In this document: in pieces, positions 24,165-32,972 of the stretch
How positions within the stretch are numbered: the first letter of the stretch is position 1
How the letters are laid out: each line of letters begins with the position of its first letter
Source: Gemmatimonadota bacterium
GTDB lineage: Bacteria > JAAXHH01
NCBI GenBank assembly: GCA_009835325.1
Contig: VXWP01000095.1
Span: 1-37,163 of the forward strand
DNA length: 37,163 nucleotides
Direction: 5' to 3'
Position numbers and translations under genes: made by a program
Notes under the pieces: model-generated
What the model saw: the letters and a program-made list of their open reading frames with translations, nothing else
What the model was told of the DNA's origin: nothing
Database searches by the model: none

Positions 24165-24917
24165 ATGGGCATTCCGACCATTCAGGAACTGCTGGGCGCA
24201 GGCGTTCACTTCGGCCACCAGACCCGGCGCTGGAACCCGAAGATGAAACAGTTCATATTCGCCGAGCGCAACAACATCTACATCATCGACCTGAAGAAGA
24301 CGCTCAGCCAGATCGAGATCGCCTATGACGCCGTGCGCAAGGCCGTCGAGAAAGGGCAGTCCGTCCTCTTCGTGGGCACGAAGAAGCAGGCCAGGCCCAT
24401 CATCATCGAAATGGCGCAGCGGTGCGGCATGTTTTACGTCGCGGAACGCTGGCTCGGCGGCATGTTGACGAATTTCCAGACCATCCAGACCAGCGTCAAG
24501 CGCCTGGAAGAACTCGAGAAAATGAAAGAGCACGGTACCATGGAAGCGCTCACGAAAAAAGAGGCCGCCAGCCTGGAGAAGGAGCGGGAGCGCCTGCAGA
24601 AAGTGTTGGGCGGCATCCGCGAAATGCGCGACCTGCCCGGCGTCATCTTCGTGGTGGACGCCCGCAAGGAACGGATAGCGGTCGCGGAGGCGAATACCCT
24701 GGAGATCCCCATCGTCAGCATCCTGGATACGAACTGCGACCCCGACCTGATCGATTATCCCATACCCGGGAACGACGACGCCCTCCGGTCCATCAGCCTC
24801 ATTACGGAAGTCGTCGCGAGCGCCGCGGAGGAAGGGCTGCGCAATTCCGGACGGCCTGTACCCGGGGACGAGGCACCGGTCGAAGAGGTCGAGGAAGTCG
24901 AAGAACAGCAGGCCTGA
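24165..24917 (+). CDS. rpsB: 30S ribosomal protein S2
   Basis: A 250-residue S2 with the usual [26 protein letters not shown]-type segment [15 protein letters not shown], and [38 protein letters not shown] regions. The C-terminus is a Glu/Val-rich acidic tail. It begins the rpsB-tsf module and has a good AAGGAG ribosome site. Confidence 0.98.
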   Translation: MGIPTIQELLGAGVHFGHQTRRWNPKMKQFIFAERNNIYIIDLKKTLSQIEIAYDAVRKAVEKGQSVLFVGTKKQARPIIIEMAQRCGMFYVAERWLGGMLTNFQTIQTSVKRLEELEKMKEHGTMEALTKKEAASLEKERERLQKVLGGIREMRDLPGVIFVVDARKERIAVAEANTLEIPIVSILDTNCDPDLIDYPIPGNDDALRSISLITEVVASAAEEGLRNSGRPVPGDEAPVEEVEEVEEQQA

Positions 24918-25010
24918 AGTGGATACGTGGCCGGGGAAAGGCGGCCGTAGCGGATGATCGGAGCCGATCGTATCAAATCCGAGCATGACCGCTAGATTTC
25001 AATCGATTTC

Positions 25011-25607
25011 ATGACTATATCAGCCAGTGACGTAAAAACGTTGAGAAGCCAGACCGGCGCCGGAATGATGGACTGCAAGCGGGCCCTCCAGGAGACCGAA
25101 GGCAGTATCGAAAAGGCGGTAACGCTCCTGCGCGAGAAAGGCATAATGGCGGCGTCCAAGAAGAGTGCCCGGGAGGCGAAAGAAGGCATCATCCATACCT
25201 ATATCCATCCCGGCAGCCGCATCGCCACCATGGTCGAGATCAACTGCGAGACCGATTTCGTCGCGCGGAACGAGTCATTCCAGACCCTGGCCCGCGATAT
25301 CGCCATGCAGGTAGCGGCCACACGGCCCCTCGCCGTGGACCGGGACCAGATCGAAGAAGCCGTCCTGGAACAGGAACGGGAGATTTACCGGAACCAGGCG
25401 CGGAACGAGGGCAAGCCGGACCAGATCATCGACCGGATCGTCCAGGGAAGAATCGAGAAATTCAACCAGGAAAACTGCCTCCTGGAACAGCCGTTCATAC
25501 GGGATACCGACAAGACCGTGCGGGACCTGATCACGGAGGCGGTGGCCACGCTGGGCGAGAACATCATGGTCAGACGGTTCGTCCGGTACGAGCTGGGCGG
25601 AGAGTAA
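25011..25607 (+). CDS. tsf: Translation elongation factor Ts
   Basis: A 198-residue EF-Ts, the nucleotide exchange factor for EF-Tu. The N-terminal UBA-like part has VKTLRSQTGAGMMDCKRAL, followed by EGIIHTYIHPGSRIATMVEINCETDFVARNE and the end GENIMVRRFVRYELG. It is the short single-core form, about 85 residues shorter than in E. coli. ATG 25011 lacks a clear Shine-Dalgarno, and the 93-base gap after rpsB is long for this pair. pyrH, the usual next gene, is missing. Confidence 0.97.
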   Translation: MTISASDVKTLRSQTGAGMMDCKRALQETEGSIEKAVTLLREKGIMAASKKSAREAKEGIIHTYIHPGSRIATMVEINCETDFVARNESFQTLARDIAMQVAATRPLAVDRDQIEEAVLEQEREIYRNQARNEGKPDQIIDRIVQGRIEKFNQENCLLEQPFIRDTDKTVRDLITEAVATLGENIMVRRFVRYELGGE

Positions 25608-25668
25608 TCCGCCGAACAACCTTGCCGGCAGGAACGTAACCGGTTTTCCGATGCCAGAGAGGTGTATC

Positions 25669-26229
25669 GTGGAAGCGAAAGAGATCATCAAGGAAACCAG
25701 CCGTAAGATGGACCAGTCCGTCGAGGTGCTGCGCATGGAACTCGCCGGCCTCCGGGCCGGCCGGGCCAACCCGGCCCTGCTGGACAACGTCCAGGTGGAA
25801 GCCTATGGGACCATGACCCCCATCAACCAGGTCGCCACCATCAACACGCCGGATGCCCGCACGATCTCGATACAGCCGTGGGACAAGCAGATGATTTCCG
25901 AAATCATCCGCGCCATCCAGACCTCCGACCTGGGACTCATGCCGAATTCCGACGGCAACGTCATCCACCTGCCGGTACCTGCGCTCACCGAAGAGCGAAG
26001 GCTTGAATACGTAAAACTGATCAAGAAACTGGGCGAGGACGGCAAGATCGGCATCCGGAACGTGCGCCGGGAAATGAACGAGCGCATCAAGGCCGAAGAA
26101 AAGGCCCACCGGTTGTCGGAAGACGAAAGCAAGCGGCACCAGAAGACCATCCAGGATCTCACCGACCAGCATACCTCCTCCATCGACAGCGCCATATCGG
26201 TAAAAGAACAGGAAATCCTGGAGATCTAG
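25669..26229 (+). CDS. frr: Ribosome recycling factor
   Basis: A 186-residue RRF that, with EF-G, splits post-termination ribosomes. It shows the family features LAGLRAGRANPALLD, YGTMTPINQVATIN, SIQPWDKQM, and EERRLEYVKLIKKLGEDGKIGIRNVRREMNE. GTG 25669 is preferred because AGAGAGG lies six bases upstream and the length is standard; ATG 25651 would add six residues. It follows tsf directly, with no pyrH between. Confidence 0.97.
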   Translation: MEAKEIIKETSRKMDQSVEVLRMELAGLRAGRANPALLDNVQVEAYGTMTPINQVATINTPDARTISIQPWDKQMISEIIRAIQTSDLGLMPNSDGNVIHLPVPALTEERRLEYVKLIKKLGEDGKIGIRNVRREMNERIKAEEKAHRLSEDESKRHQKTIQDLTDQHTSSIDSAISVKEQEILEI

Positions 26230-26281
26230 GCGGATACCGGCTATCCGGGTCCATACCCGGCGGCGGCCTTACGGGGGTGAC

Positions 26282-27061
26282 GTGGGTCGATACGCAGAGC
26301 AAGACCGGGCGGTCTCGGAAGAAGGTCTGGATCCGGAGCGCATGCCCCGCCACATCGCGTTCATTATGGACGGCAACGGCAGATGGGCGAAGAAGCAGGG
26401 GCTCGCGCGGGACCAGGGGCACTCCGCGGGGGTGGAGTCCGTTCGCGAGATGATCCGGTGCGCCGGGGAGTTCGGCGTGGGGATTCTCACCTTCTTCGGG
26501 TTCTCCACCGAAAACTGGAATCGTCCCAGGCGTGAAGTCGCGGCCATCATGCAGTTGATCGTCGAGTCGCTCCGCGGCGCCGTCGAAGAAGCCAGCACGC
26601 ACGGAATCCGGGTCTCCTTCCTGGGCAGGTGGGACGAGTTGCCGGAATCCAACCGGCAGGTCATCAAGCAGATCACGGAGCAGACGGCGGGCAACGACCG
26701 CCTGCTGCTTAATTTCGCCCTGAATTACGGCGGCAGGCAGGAGATCGTCGAAGCCGCGCAATGCATCGCCCTGGACGTCCAGGCCGGTCGGCTGGACCCG
26801 GAAGCCATCGACGAGTCGCTTTTCGCGTCCTACCTGTACACGGAGCACCTGCCCGACCCGGACCTGTTGATCCGGACCAGCGGGGAGATGCGGATCAGCA
26901 ACTTCCTGCTCTACCAACTGGCTTATACCGAACTCCTGGTTTCTCCGGTCCTCTGGCCCGATTTCTCGCGAAGCCACTTCATCGGGGCCATCCGGGACTA
27001 CCAGTCGAGAGAGCGCCGTTTCGGTCGAACCGGCGAACAGGTCTCCTCACACAGCTCGTAA
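26282..27061 (+). CDS. uppS: Isoprenyl (undecaprenyl) diphosphate synthase
   Basis: A 259-residue cis-prenyltransferase making the C55 lipid carrier for peptidoglycan and surface polysaccharides. Catalytic D30 sits in FIMDGNGRWA, followed by the conserved arginine/histidine GHSAGVES, FFGFSTENW, NFALNYGGRQEI, and DPDLLIRTSGEMRISNFL(L) with the RxG...R pyrophosphate contacts. The last segment ends YTELLVSPVLWPDF. GTG 26282 has a GGGGGTG site; a later start at the first internal ATG would trim about 20 nonconserved residues. Confidence 0.96.
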   Translation: MGRYAEQDRAVSEEGLDPERMPRHIAFIMDGNGRWAKKQGLARDQGHSAGVESVREMIRCAGEFGVGILTFFGFSTENWNRPRREVAAIMQLIVESLRGAVEEASTHGIRVSFLGRWDELPESNRQVIKQITEQTAGNDRLLLNFALNYGGRQEIVEAAQCIALDVQAGRLDPEAIDESLFASYLYTEHLPDPDLLIRTSGEMRISNFLLYQLAYTELLVSPVLWPDFSRSHFIGAIRDYQSRERRFGRTGEQVSSHSS

Positions 27062-27075
27062 CGGAGTGGATCTCC

Positions 27076-27918
27076 ATGGCGGCCTACGCGGAGACGTGGA
27101 TCCGAATCCTGGTAGGCGCGGTGTTCATCCCGTGCATCGTGCTCATTTGCTGGTTCGGTGGGACGAGCCTCTTCGTATTCGTAACCCTGGTCGTGCTCTT
27201 CGGCCTGCGCGAATACCACGGCATCGCCGCGGCCAGGGACCTGGAACCCAACTGGTACGCCGGCGTACCCGCGGCTGTTCTGCTGTGTCTCGACGCCTGG
27301 CTCGAAGCGGGCCGCCACGCCCCGCTGATCCTCACGGCCCTCCTGCTCACGACCGCCGCCGCGGAAGTATTCAGAAAGCACGCGCAATCCCCCTTTCACA
27401 ACATCGCCGCTACGGTCTTCGGCGTAGCCTGGATCGGGCTGCTCGGCAGCCACCTGATCCTGCTGGGCAAGTGGCCGATGGACGGCGCGGACGTGGTTGC
27501 ATGGGGGGAACGGGAAATGACGCCGGTCCTGCTCGCCTTCGCCATTCCCTGGTCCTACGACGCCTTCGCCTATTTCACGGGCCGGTTGTTGGGCCGGCGC
27601 AAGTTGCTGCGCCGCGTCAGCGCCAGCAAGACCGTCGAGGGCGCCGTCGGGGGGCTGATCGGCGCCGTCGCCTTCATGTTCGCACTTCAGTACGCCCTGT
27701 TTCCCTTTCTCAGTCCGCTGCACTGTGTCGTCCTGGGCGCCGCCGGCGCTATCGTCGCCCAGCTGGGCGACCTCGCGGAGTCCCTGGTCAAAAGAGACGC
27801 CGGCCTGAAGGACTCTTCCCACATCATCCCGGGACATGGCGGCATCCTGGACCGGTTCGACAGCGTTTTCTTCGCGGCGCCTTTCGTGTATTACTACCTG
27901 GCCTACGTGACCGGATGA
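27076..27918 (+). CDS. cdsA: Phosphatidate cytidylyltransferase
   Basis: A 280-residue polytopic membrane enzyme making CDP-diacylglycerol for phospholipid synthesis. About seven hydrophobic helices precede the C-terminal signature: KTVEGAVGGLIGA, then AQLGDLAESLVKRDAGLKDSSHIIPGHGGILDRFDSVFFAAP, which holds the metal-binding aspartates. The start ATG 27076 is 14 bases after uppS. The spacer before dxr is filled by 9-bp repeats. Confidence 0.96.
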   Translation: MAAYAETWIRILVGAVFIPCIVLICWFGGTSLFVFVTLVVLFGLREYHGIAAARDLEPNWYAGVPAAVLLCLDAWLEAGRHAPLILTALLLTTAAAEVFRKHAQSPFHNIAATVFGVAWIGLLGSHLILLGKWPMDGADVVAWGEREMTPVLLAFAIPWSYDAFAYFTGRLLGRRKLLRRVSASKTVEGAVGGLIGAVAFMFALQYALFPFLSPLHCVVLGAAGAIVAQLGDLAESLVKRDAGLKDSSHIIPGHGGILDRFDSVFFAAPFVYYYLAYVTG

Positions 27919-27923
27919 TGCAG

Positions 27924-27986
27924 CGGACTGCCTGGACGGCCTGGACGGTCCGGACGGTCCGGACTGCCCGGACGGCCCGGACATAG
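27924..27986 (+). repeat. Intergenic array of seven 9-bp units between cdsA and dxr
   Basis: Six 9-base units matching YGGACKGYC, plus a degenerate seventh (27978-27986), run without interruption from 27924. They belong to the same family as the in-gene repeats at 17117, 19359 and 32982. In one minus-strand frame they would read as Gly-Pro-Ser triplets, but no gene is there. They fill almost the whole cdsA-dxr spacer, ending about 20 bases before the dxr ATG. Confidence 0.9.
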
Positions 27987-28006
27987 GGACGGAGTATCGA
28001 CTAGCC

Positions 28007-29194
28007 ATGAAACGCATCGCCATCCTGGGTTCGACGGGTTCGGTCGGCACGCAGACGCTGGAGGTCATCGCGGCCTTCCCGGACCGGTATTCGGCCCACA
28101 GCCTGACGGCCAGGAGCCGGATCGATCTGCTGGAGCAGCAGTGCGCGCGTTTCGGCCCGCGCATGGTTGCCGTCCGGGACGCGGAATGCGCCGAGCGGGC
28201 CAGGCGGTCCACCGGGTTCGCGCGAGGCGGCGGCGGTCAGCCTGGACCGTCGATCCACACCGGCGTGGAGGGCCTGATCGAAGCGGTCACCCACCCCGAC
28301 GTGGACCTGGTCATCAGCGCCCTCCCGGGCAGCGCGGGGCTGGTTCCCACGCTGCGGGCGATCGAAGCGTGCAAGACCATCGCCCTGGCCAACAAGGAGA
28401 TCCTGGTCATGGCCGGCGAGATCGTGATGGAATCGGCGCGGCGCAACGGGGTGGAGATCCTGCCCGTGGACAGCGAACACTGCGCGGTGCACCAGTGCCT
28501 GGCCGGGCAGGACCCGGACCGGATCCAACGCGTGGTCCTCACGGCATCGGGCGGGCCCTTCCGCGACACCGCCCCCGCGGCCCTGGCGCGGATGACTTCG
28601 AAGGACGCGTTGAACCATCCCACCTGGAACATGGGACAGAAGGTCACGATCGATTCCGCCACCCTCATGAACAAGGGATTTGAGGTCATCGAGGCTCACT
28701 GGCTCTTCGGCCTACCCGTCTCGAAGATCGACGTAGTAATCCATCCCCAGTCCATCATCCACTCCATGGTCGAGATGGTCGACGGGTCTCTGCTGGCCCA
28801 GATGGGTCCGACAGACATGCGCATACCGATCCAATACGCCCTCTCGTACCCGGAGCGCCTTGAATCTCCCTGGCCCCGGTTCGACATCACGCGGAACTGG
28901 TCCCTGACCCTGGACCCGCCCGATGAGACCATGTTCCCCTGCCTGGGGCTGGCCTACGAGGCCATCCGCCGCGGGTCCACCGTGCCCGCCGTCCTGAGCA
29001 CCGCCGACGAGATGGCCGTCGAGGCCTTCCTCCGGCAGCGGATCGGGTTCACCGACATACCGCGCATCATCGCCGATGCCATGGATAAACACCTGGCCGC
29101 GCCGGATCTCACGACGCCCGTCACCCTGGAATCCATCATGGCGGCGGACCAGTGGACCCGGACGTTCTGCGAGGAAAAGTTGATTGCCGGATAG
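28007..29194 (+). CDS. dxr: 1-deoxy-D-xylulose-5-phosphate reductoisomerase
   Basis: A 395-residue DXR (IspC) that commits deoxyxylulose phosphate to the MEP isoprenoid pathway using NADPH. The N-terminal GSTGSVG (8-14) binds NADPH. ALANKEILVMAGE, the metal-binding LPVDSEHCAVHQCL, TASGGPFRD, HPTWNMGQKVTIDSATLMNKGFEVIEAHWLF and HPQSIIHSMVE are intact. A Gly-rich insert with QPGPS lies at about residues 69-82 in the variable region. The MEP pathway feeds UppS two genes upstream. Confidence 0.97.
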   Translation: MKRIAILGSTGSVGTQTLEVIAAFPDRYSAHSLTARSRIDLLEQQCARFGPRMVAVRDAECAERARRSTGFARGGGGQPGPSIHTGVEGLIEAVTHPDVDLVISALPGSAGLVPTLRAIEACKTIALANKEILVMAGEIVMESARRNGVEILPVDSEHCAVHQCLAGQDPDRIQRVVLTASGGPFRDTAPAALARMTSKDALNHPTWNMGQKVTIDSATLMNKGFEVIEAHWLFGLPVSKIDVVIHPQSIIHSMVEMVDGSLLAQMGPTDMRIPIQYALSYPERLESPWPRFDITRNWSLTLDPPDETMFPCLGLAYEAIRRGSTVPAVLSTADEMAVEAFLRQRIGFTDIPRIIADAMDKHLAAPDLTTPVTLESIMAADQWTRTFCEEKLIAG

Positions 29195-29213
29195 TGCCGA
29201 AAACCTGTATATT
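29184..29213 (+). promoter_or_regulatory. Possible promoter for rseP at the dxr end
   Basis: TTGCCG (29184-29189) and TATATT (29208-29213) are 18 bases apart, with the -35 box inside the last dxr codons. The -10 box is the same hexamer as in the groEL and tRNA-His promoters. The 117-base dxr-rseP gap otherwise shows nothing. The -35 box is weak. Confidence 0.4.
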
Positions 29214-29311
29214 CCTTAATCAGTTGCCGCGCGCCGGCAGGGGCGGAGGCACACCGGAAACATCGGAAGCAATCGGAACTGAGACGGCAGAAGCAGAACG
29301 GAGACTTTGGC

Positions 29312-30634
29312 ATGCTGACCACCGTGTTATCAGCGATTTTCGTCCTGGGGTTGCTGGTCTTCTTCCACGAACTCGGCCATTTCCTGGCCGCCAAGCGCAT
29401 GGGCATCAGGGTGGAACGGTTCTCCCTCGGCTTTCCGCCCAAGATGATCGGTAAGAAGGTGGGGGAAACCGAATACTGTATCTCCTGGATCCCCCTGGGG
29501 GGATACGTGTCCATGGCCGGGGAGCGTCCGGACGCCCAGTCCGAAGGGGAAGGCGGCAAGCCGTGGGAGTTCCAGTCCAAGTCCGTGGGAGCCCGCGCCT
29601 TCGTCATCGCGGCCGGTCCAGGGGCGAACTTCGTCCTCGCCTTTATCATCTTCTGGTTGTTCTACGCGACCATGGGCGTGATGCTCGTCGATACGACCAC
29701 CGTGGGCCGGGTGGACGTTGCAAGCCCCTATGCCGCTGCAGGTTTGCAGGTCGGCGATGAAATCCTCGAAATCGACCAGGCGGCCGTCGATACCTGGGAG
29801 GATGTTCGGGAACGGCTCTCGACCGGCACGGGGGCGTCCCTGTCCCTGAAGCTGCGCCGGGATGGGCGGGACCGCACGGTCCAGGTGCGGTACGATGATG
29901 GCGGGACGGCGGAACGGCTGGGCGGGCTGGACTATTTTCGCGCGTCGGCCGTGAGCACGGTCATCCCGGATTCACCCGCCGAGAAGGCCGGTCTCAGGCC
30001 CGGGGACGTGATCACGTCCGTGAACGGCGTTCCGGTCACGCAGTGGTACGAGATGGTCGAGCAGATTCGCGTCCGGCCGGGCATGGAGACCGCGGTGTCC
30101 TGGACCCGGAACGGCCAGTCTCACCAGGTGGGCATCATACCCAATACGGCCCAGGACCTGGACCGGGAGACCGGAGACGTCATCGACATCGGCCAGATCG
30201 GCATCACCCAGCAGGACCACATCAAACGCAGTCCGATCGGGATCGTCACCTCCGCGGGACTGGCGGGCACGCAACTGGTGGCCGTCACCTTTACCATCGT
30301 CGACTTTGTGGGGAAACTGGTCATGGGACAGGTGTCCACCGACTCGGTGGGCGGTCCCATCGCCATTGCCCAGATGGCGGGGGACAGCGCCCGCCAGGGC
30401 GCGAGCAGCCTCTTCAGTTTCATGGCCTTTCTGAGCATCAACCTCGCCATCCTGAACCTCCTGCCCATACCCGCGCTGGACGGCGGCCAGCTCCTCATCC
30501 TGGGCGTCGAGAAGATCATCCGGCGTCCGCTTTCCCTGAAGTACCGGATGGTATGGCAGCAGACGGGAATGGCCCTCCTGCTGGTGCTGATGGTGTTCGT
30601 AGTGTTCAACGACGTCACCCGGATCTTCAGGTAG
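29312..30634 (+). CDS. rseP: Site-2 intramembrane zinc metalloprotease RseP
   Basis: A 440-residue S2P protease of the inner membrane that cleaves anti-sigma factors and leftover signal peptides. The zinc site HELGH (19-23) lies in the first helix and the third ligand, D390, in the C-terminal LPIPALDGGQLL motif. Two tandem periplasmic PDZ domains lie between (about 125-200 and 205-290), each with a carboxylate-loop-like start (AAAGLQVGDEI and AEKAGLRPGDVI). Two PDZ domains match the RseP type rather than shorter S2Ps. The position after cdsA-dxr is the widely conserved one; the bam genes that often follow are replaced here by the TPR/LolB-like pair. Confidence 0.95.
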   Translation: MLTTVLSAIFVLGLLVFFHELGHFLAAKRMGIRVERFSLGFPPKMIGKKVGETEYCISWIPLGGYVSMAGERPDAQSEGEGGKPWEFQSKSVGARAFVIAAGPGANFVLAFIIFWLFYATMGVMLVDTTTVGRVDVASPYAAAGLQVGDEILEIDQAAVDTWEDVRERLSTGTGASLSLKLRRDGRDRTVQVRYDDGGTAERLGGLDYFRASAVSTVIPDSPAEKAGLRPGDVITSVNGVPVTQWYEMVEQIRVRPGMETAVSWTRNGQSHQVGIIPNTAQDLDRETGDVIDIGQIGITQQDHIKRSPIGIVTSAGLAGTQLVAVTFTIVDFVGKLVMGQVSTDSVGGPIAIAQMAGDSARQGASSLFSFMAFLSINLAILNLLPIPALDGGQLLILGVEKIIRRPLSLKYRMVWQQTGMALLLVLMVFVVFNDVTRIFR

Positions 30635-30656
30635 TTACACGGCGAAGGGAGGAAAC

Positions 30657-32972
30657 ATGCCGGTCGGGAGAAGTCTCGGCGCCGCCGGTCGTACCTGGTA
30701 CGTCCTCGTCGTCACCGTGATGCTGGCCGCCGTCTGTCCCCCGGAGCACGCGCTCGGACAGGTGGACCGGGCCAGGGCCCTGGAGCATTACGCGGAGGGA
30801 GGCCTTCACGAAGCCAGGAACGATCCGGTCAATGCGATCAAATCCTATCTACAGGCGCTGGAATACGATACCACCTCGGCGGAAATCCACACCGCCCTCG
30901 CCCAGGTCTACTACCGCGTGACGGAGCGCGACAAGGCGCAGCAACACGCCAGGGCGGCGGTTGAGATCGATTCGACGGCCACGGAGTCCTGGTTCGTTCT
31001 GGGCAGGTATCACGCCGAGCTGGGCAGGTACCTGCCGGCCAGGGCCGCTTTCGAACGGGTCGTCACGCTGGAACCTGGCCACATCGAGGCCCATATCGCC
31101 CTTTCCCAGCTCGCGAGCCGGCTGAACGACCCGGATGCCGCGCTGAGGGAACTCGAAACGGTGAGCCGCCTGGCACCGCGCAATCCCGAATTCCACTTCA
31201 AACTGGCCGATGTCTACAGGCAGAGAGGGATGTATGACAAGGCGGTCATCGCATTGCAGAAGGTGCTCGACGACTATCCCGACTCGATCCCCGCGCGGGT
31301 GGGGCTGACGGAGATCTACGAGCAAAGGCGGCAGTGGGACCGGGCCGTCGTCATGTACCGCGAGATCATTGCGCTGGGCCCGGACCGCGAAGCGGCCCTG
31401 CGGCACCGGCTCGCGCGCCTCCTGATGTTCCTCGGCCGGCCGGGCGAGGCGGTGGAGGAGTACCGGGTGCTGCTGGAGCACAACCGGACGTCCCCGGCCC
31501 TTTGGGCGGAATTGGGGGAGGCCTACCAGGACCTCGGCGAGGCGGAGCAGGCGCTCTCCACCCTGGAGGAGGGCCTCGAACTGCACCCCGGCTCGGCGGA
31601 GCTTCATGGCGCTCTGGGCGACGTGCTGCTCGACCAGGACAAGCCGGCGGAGGCCGTGGCACCGCTGCAGCAGGCGATCTCCCTGGACGAGCGCGAAGTG
31701 AGATTCCGGATCGGCCTGGGGATGGCCTATCGCGCCACCGGACGGACTGAACAGGCCGTGAACGCGCTGAACGAGGGCCTCGGCGTCCTGGGAGACCACC
31801 CCGACCTCTACCTGAACCTGGGCTTCGTCTACCAGGAAGCCGGCGCCTATCCTCTCGCCGTCGCCGCGTACCGGTCGGCCGTCGCCGCGGACCCTGCCCA
31901 CGGCCGAAGCTGGATATCGCTGGGATATGCCCTCATGGACCAGGGACAGACAGAGGAGGGTATCGCGGCGTTGCATGAAGGCGTGGAGCAGTTGCCGGAC
32001 GACGTTACCCTGCGCCTGAACCTGGCGAACGTCTACCTCGATAACGGGATGTACAACCAGGCCATAGACCAGTCGCAGAAGAGCATCGGCATCAACCGCC
32101 ATGATCCGCGCGGGTGGATCAGCCTGAGCCTGGCCTATCTCCGCCAGGACCAGTTCGCACAGGCCGAGCGCGTGCTCACCCAGGCCCTGTCGATCCTGCC
32201 CGATATGCCCGAGTTCTACCTGTACCTGGGTGTGAGTTTCATGTCCCGGGAGGAATTCGGCCAGGCCGGCGCACACTTCCGCAAGGTCGTGGAGCTCAAC
32301 CCGCAAGACGGAAGAGGGTGGGTGAATCTCGGCCTTTCCCATCTGCGCCAGGAGGATTACGAGACCGGCATCCAGGCCCTTCGCGATGGGCTGGAAAAAG
32401 CGCCCGGGAACCCCGACCTGTGGTTCTACCTGGGTTATGCCCATACCGAGCAGGAGGATTACGAAGAAGCCATCGCGATCACGAAAGAAGCGGTCGAGCG
32501 GTTCAACGACCACCATCGCCTCCATTTCCTGCTGGCGCAGAACTACGACCAGTCGGGCCAGTTCGAGAAAGCCGTGGCCACCTTCGAGACCGCCCTTGAA
32601 ATCGATCCCGAAGACATCTACACCCTGAATTACCTGGGTTACATCCTGGCCGACCGGGGCCTGCGGCTCGAAGAAGCCAAGGTGATGATCGAAAAAGCCC
32701 TCGAGAAAGCTCCTGAAAACGGCGCGTTCCTCGACAGCCTGGGATGGGTATATTACCGGCTGGGCGACTACCGGAAAGCGCGGCAGTACGTGGAAAAGGC
32801 CCTGCAATTCGAAGACACGAGCGCCACGGTGCACGACCATCTCGGAGACATCTACAGCCGGCTCGGCATGCACCGAAGTGCGGTTCGTTACTGGCAGCGC
32901 GCCCTCGAAATGGAAGACATAACCCCCGAGGAATCCGAAGAGATCCTGCAGAAGCTCCAAGATGCCAGGTAA
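30657..32972 (+). CDS. Exported tetratricopeptide-repeat protein
   Basis: A 771-residue protein with an N-terminal export signal (hydrophobic about 14-27, probable cleavage after ALG at 32-34) and then nearly continuous TPR repeats, about twenty 34-residue units, up to the C-terminus. Typical repeat segments read like AWYLLGxxY/LxLGxxAL patterns with Ala/Gly at helix-packing positions. TPR solenoids act as protein-docking scaffolds; no enzymatic domain is seen. C27 lies near the end of the hydrophobic stretch, but its context (AAVC) is a poor lipobox. The gene overlaps the LolB-like gene by 11 bases. A TPR protein next to lolB is also seen in Pseudomonas (PA4667-lolB), which supports an outer-membrane assembly role (inference). 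Confidence 0.87.
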   Translation: MPVGRSLGAAGRTWYVLVVTVMLAAVCPPEHALGQVDRARALEHYAEGGLHEARNDPVNAIKSYLQALEYDTTSAEIHTALAQVYYRVTERDKAQQHARAAVEIDSTATESWFVLGRYHAELGRYLPARAAFERVVTLEPGHIEAHIALSQLASRLNDPDAALRELETVSRLAPRNPEFHFKLADVYRQRGMYDKAVIALQKVLDDYPDSIPARVGLTEIYEQRRQWDRAVVMYREIIALGPDREAALRHRLARLLMFLGRPGEAVEEYRVLLEHNRTSPALWAELGEAYQDLGEAEQALSTLEEGLELHPGSAELHGALGDVLLDQDKPAEAVAPLQQAISLDEREVRFRIGLGMAYRATGRTEQAVNALNEGLGVLGDHPDLYLNLGFVYQEAGAYPLAVAAYRSAVAADPAHGRSWISLGYALMDQGQTEEGIAALHEGVEQLPDDVTLRLNLANVYLDNGMYNQAIDQSQKSIGINRHDPRGWISLSLAYLRQDQFAQAERVLTQALSILPDMPEFYLYLGVSFMSREEFGQAGAHFRKVVELNPQDGRGWVNLGLSHLRQEDYETGIQALRDGLEKAPGNPDLWFYLGYAHTEQEDYEEAIAITKEAVERFNDHHRLHFLLAQNYDQSGQFEKAVATFETALEIDPEDIYTLNYLGYILADRGLRLEEAKVMIEKALEKAPENGAFLDSLGWVYYRLGDYRKARQYVEKALQFEDTSATVHDHLGDIYSRLGMHRSAVRYWQRALEMEDITPEESEEILQKLQDAR

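Noticed and set aside
24955-24968. GATCGG-AG-CCGATC dyad between rpsB and tsf
   Set aside because: The two-base loop makes a hairpin unlikely; could be a chance palindrome in GC-rich DNA.
27924-27986. 9-bp array considered as CRISPR or a collagen-like gene
   Set aside because: Units are contiguous with no spacers, far shorter than CRISPR repeats, and the frames are not linked to a gene.
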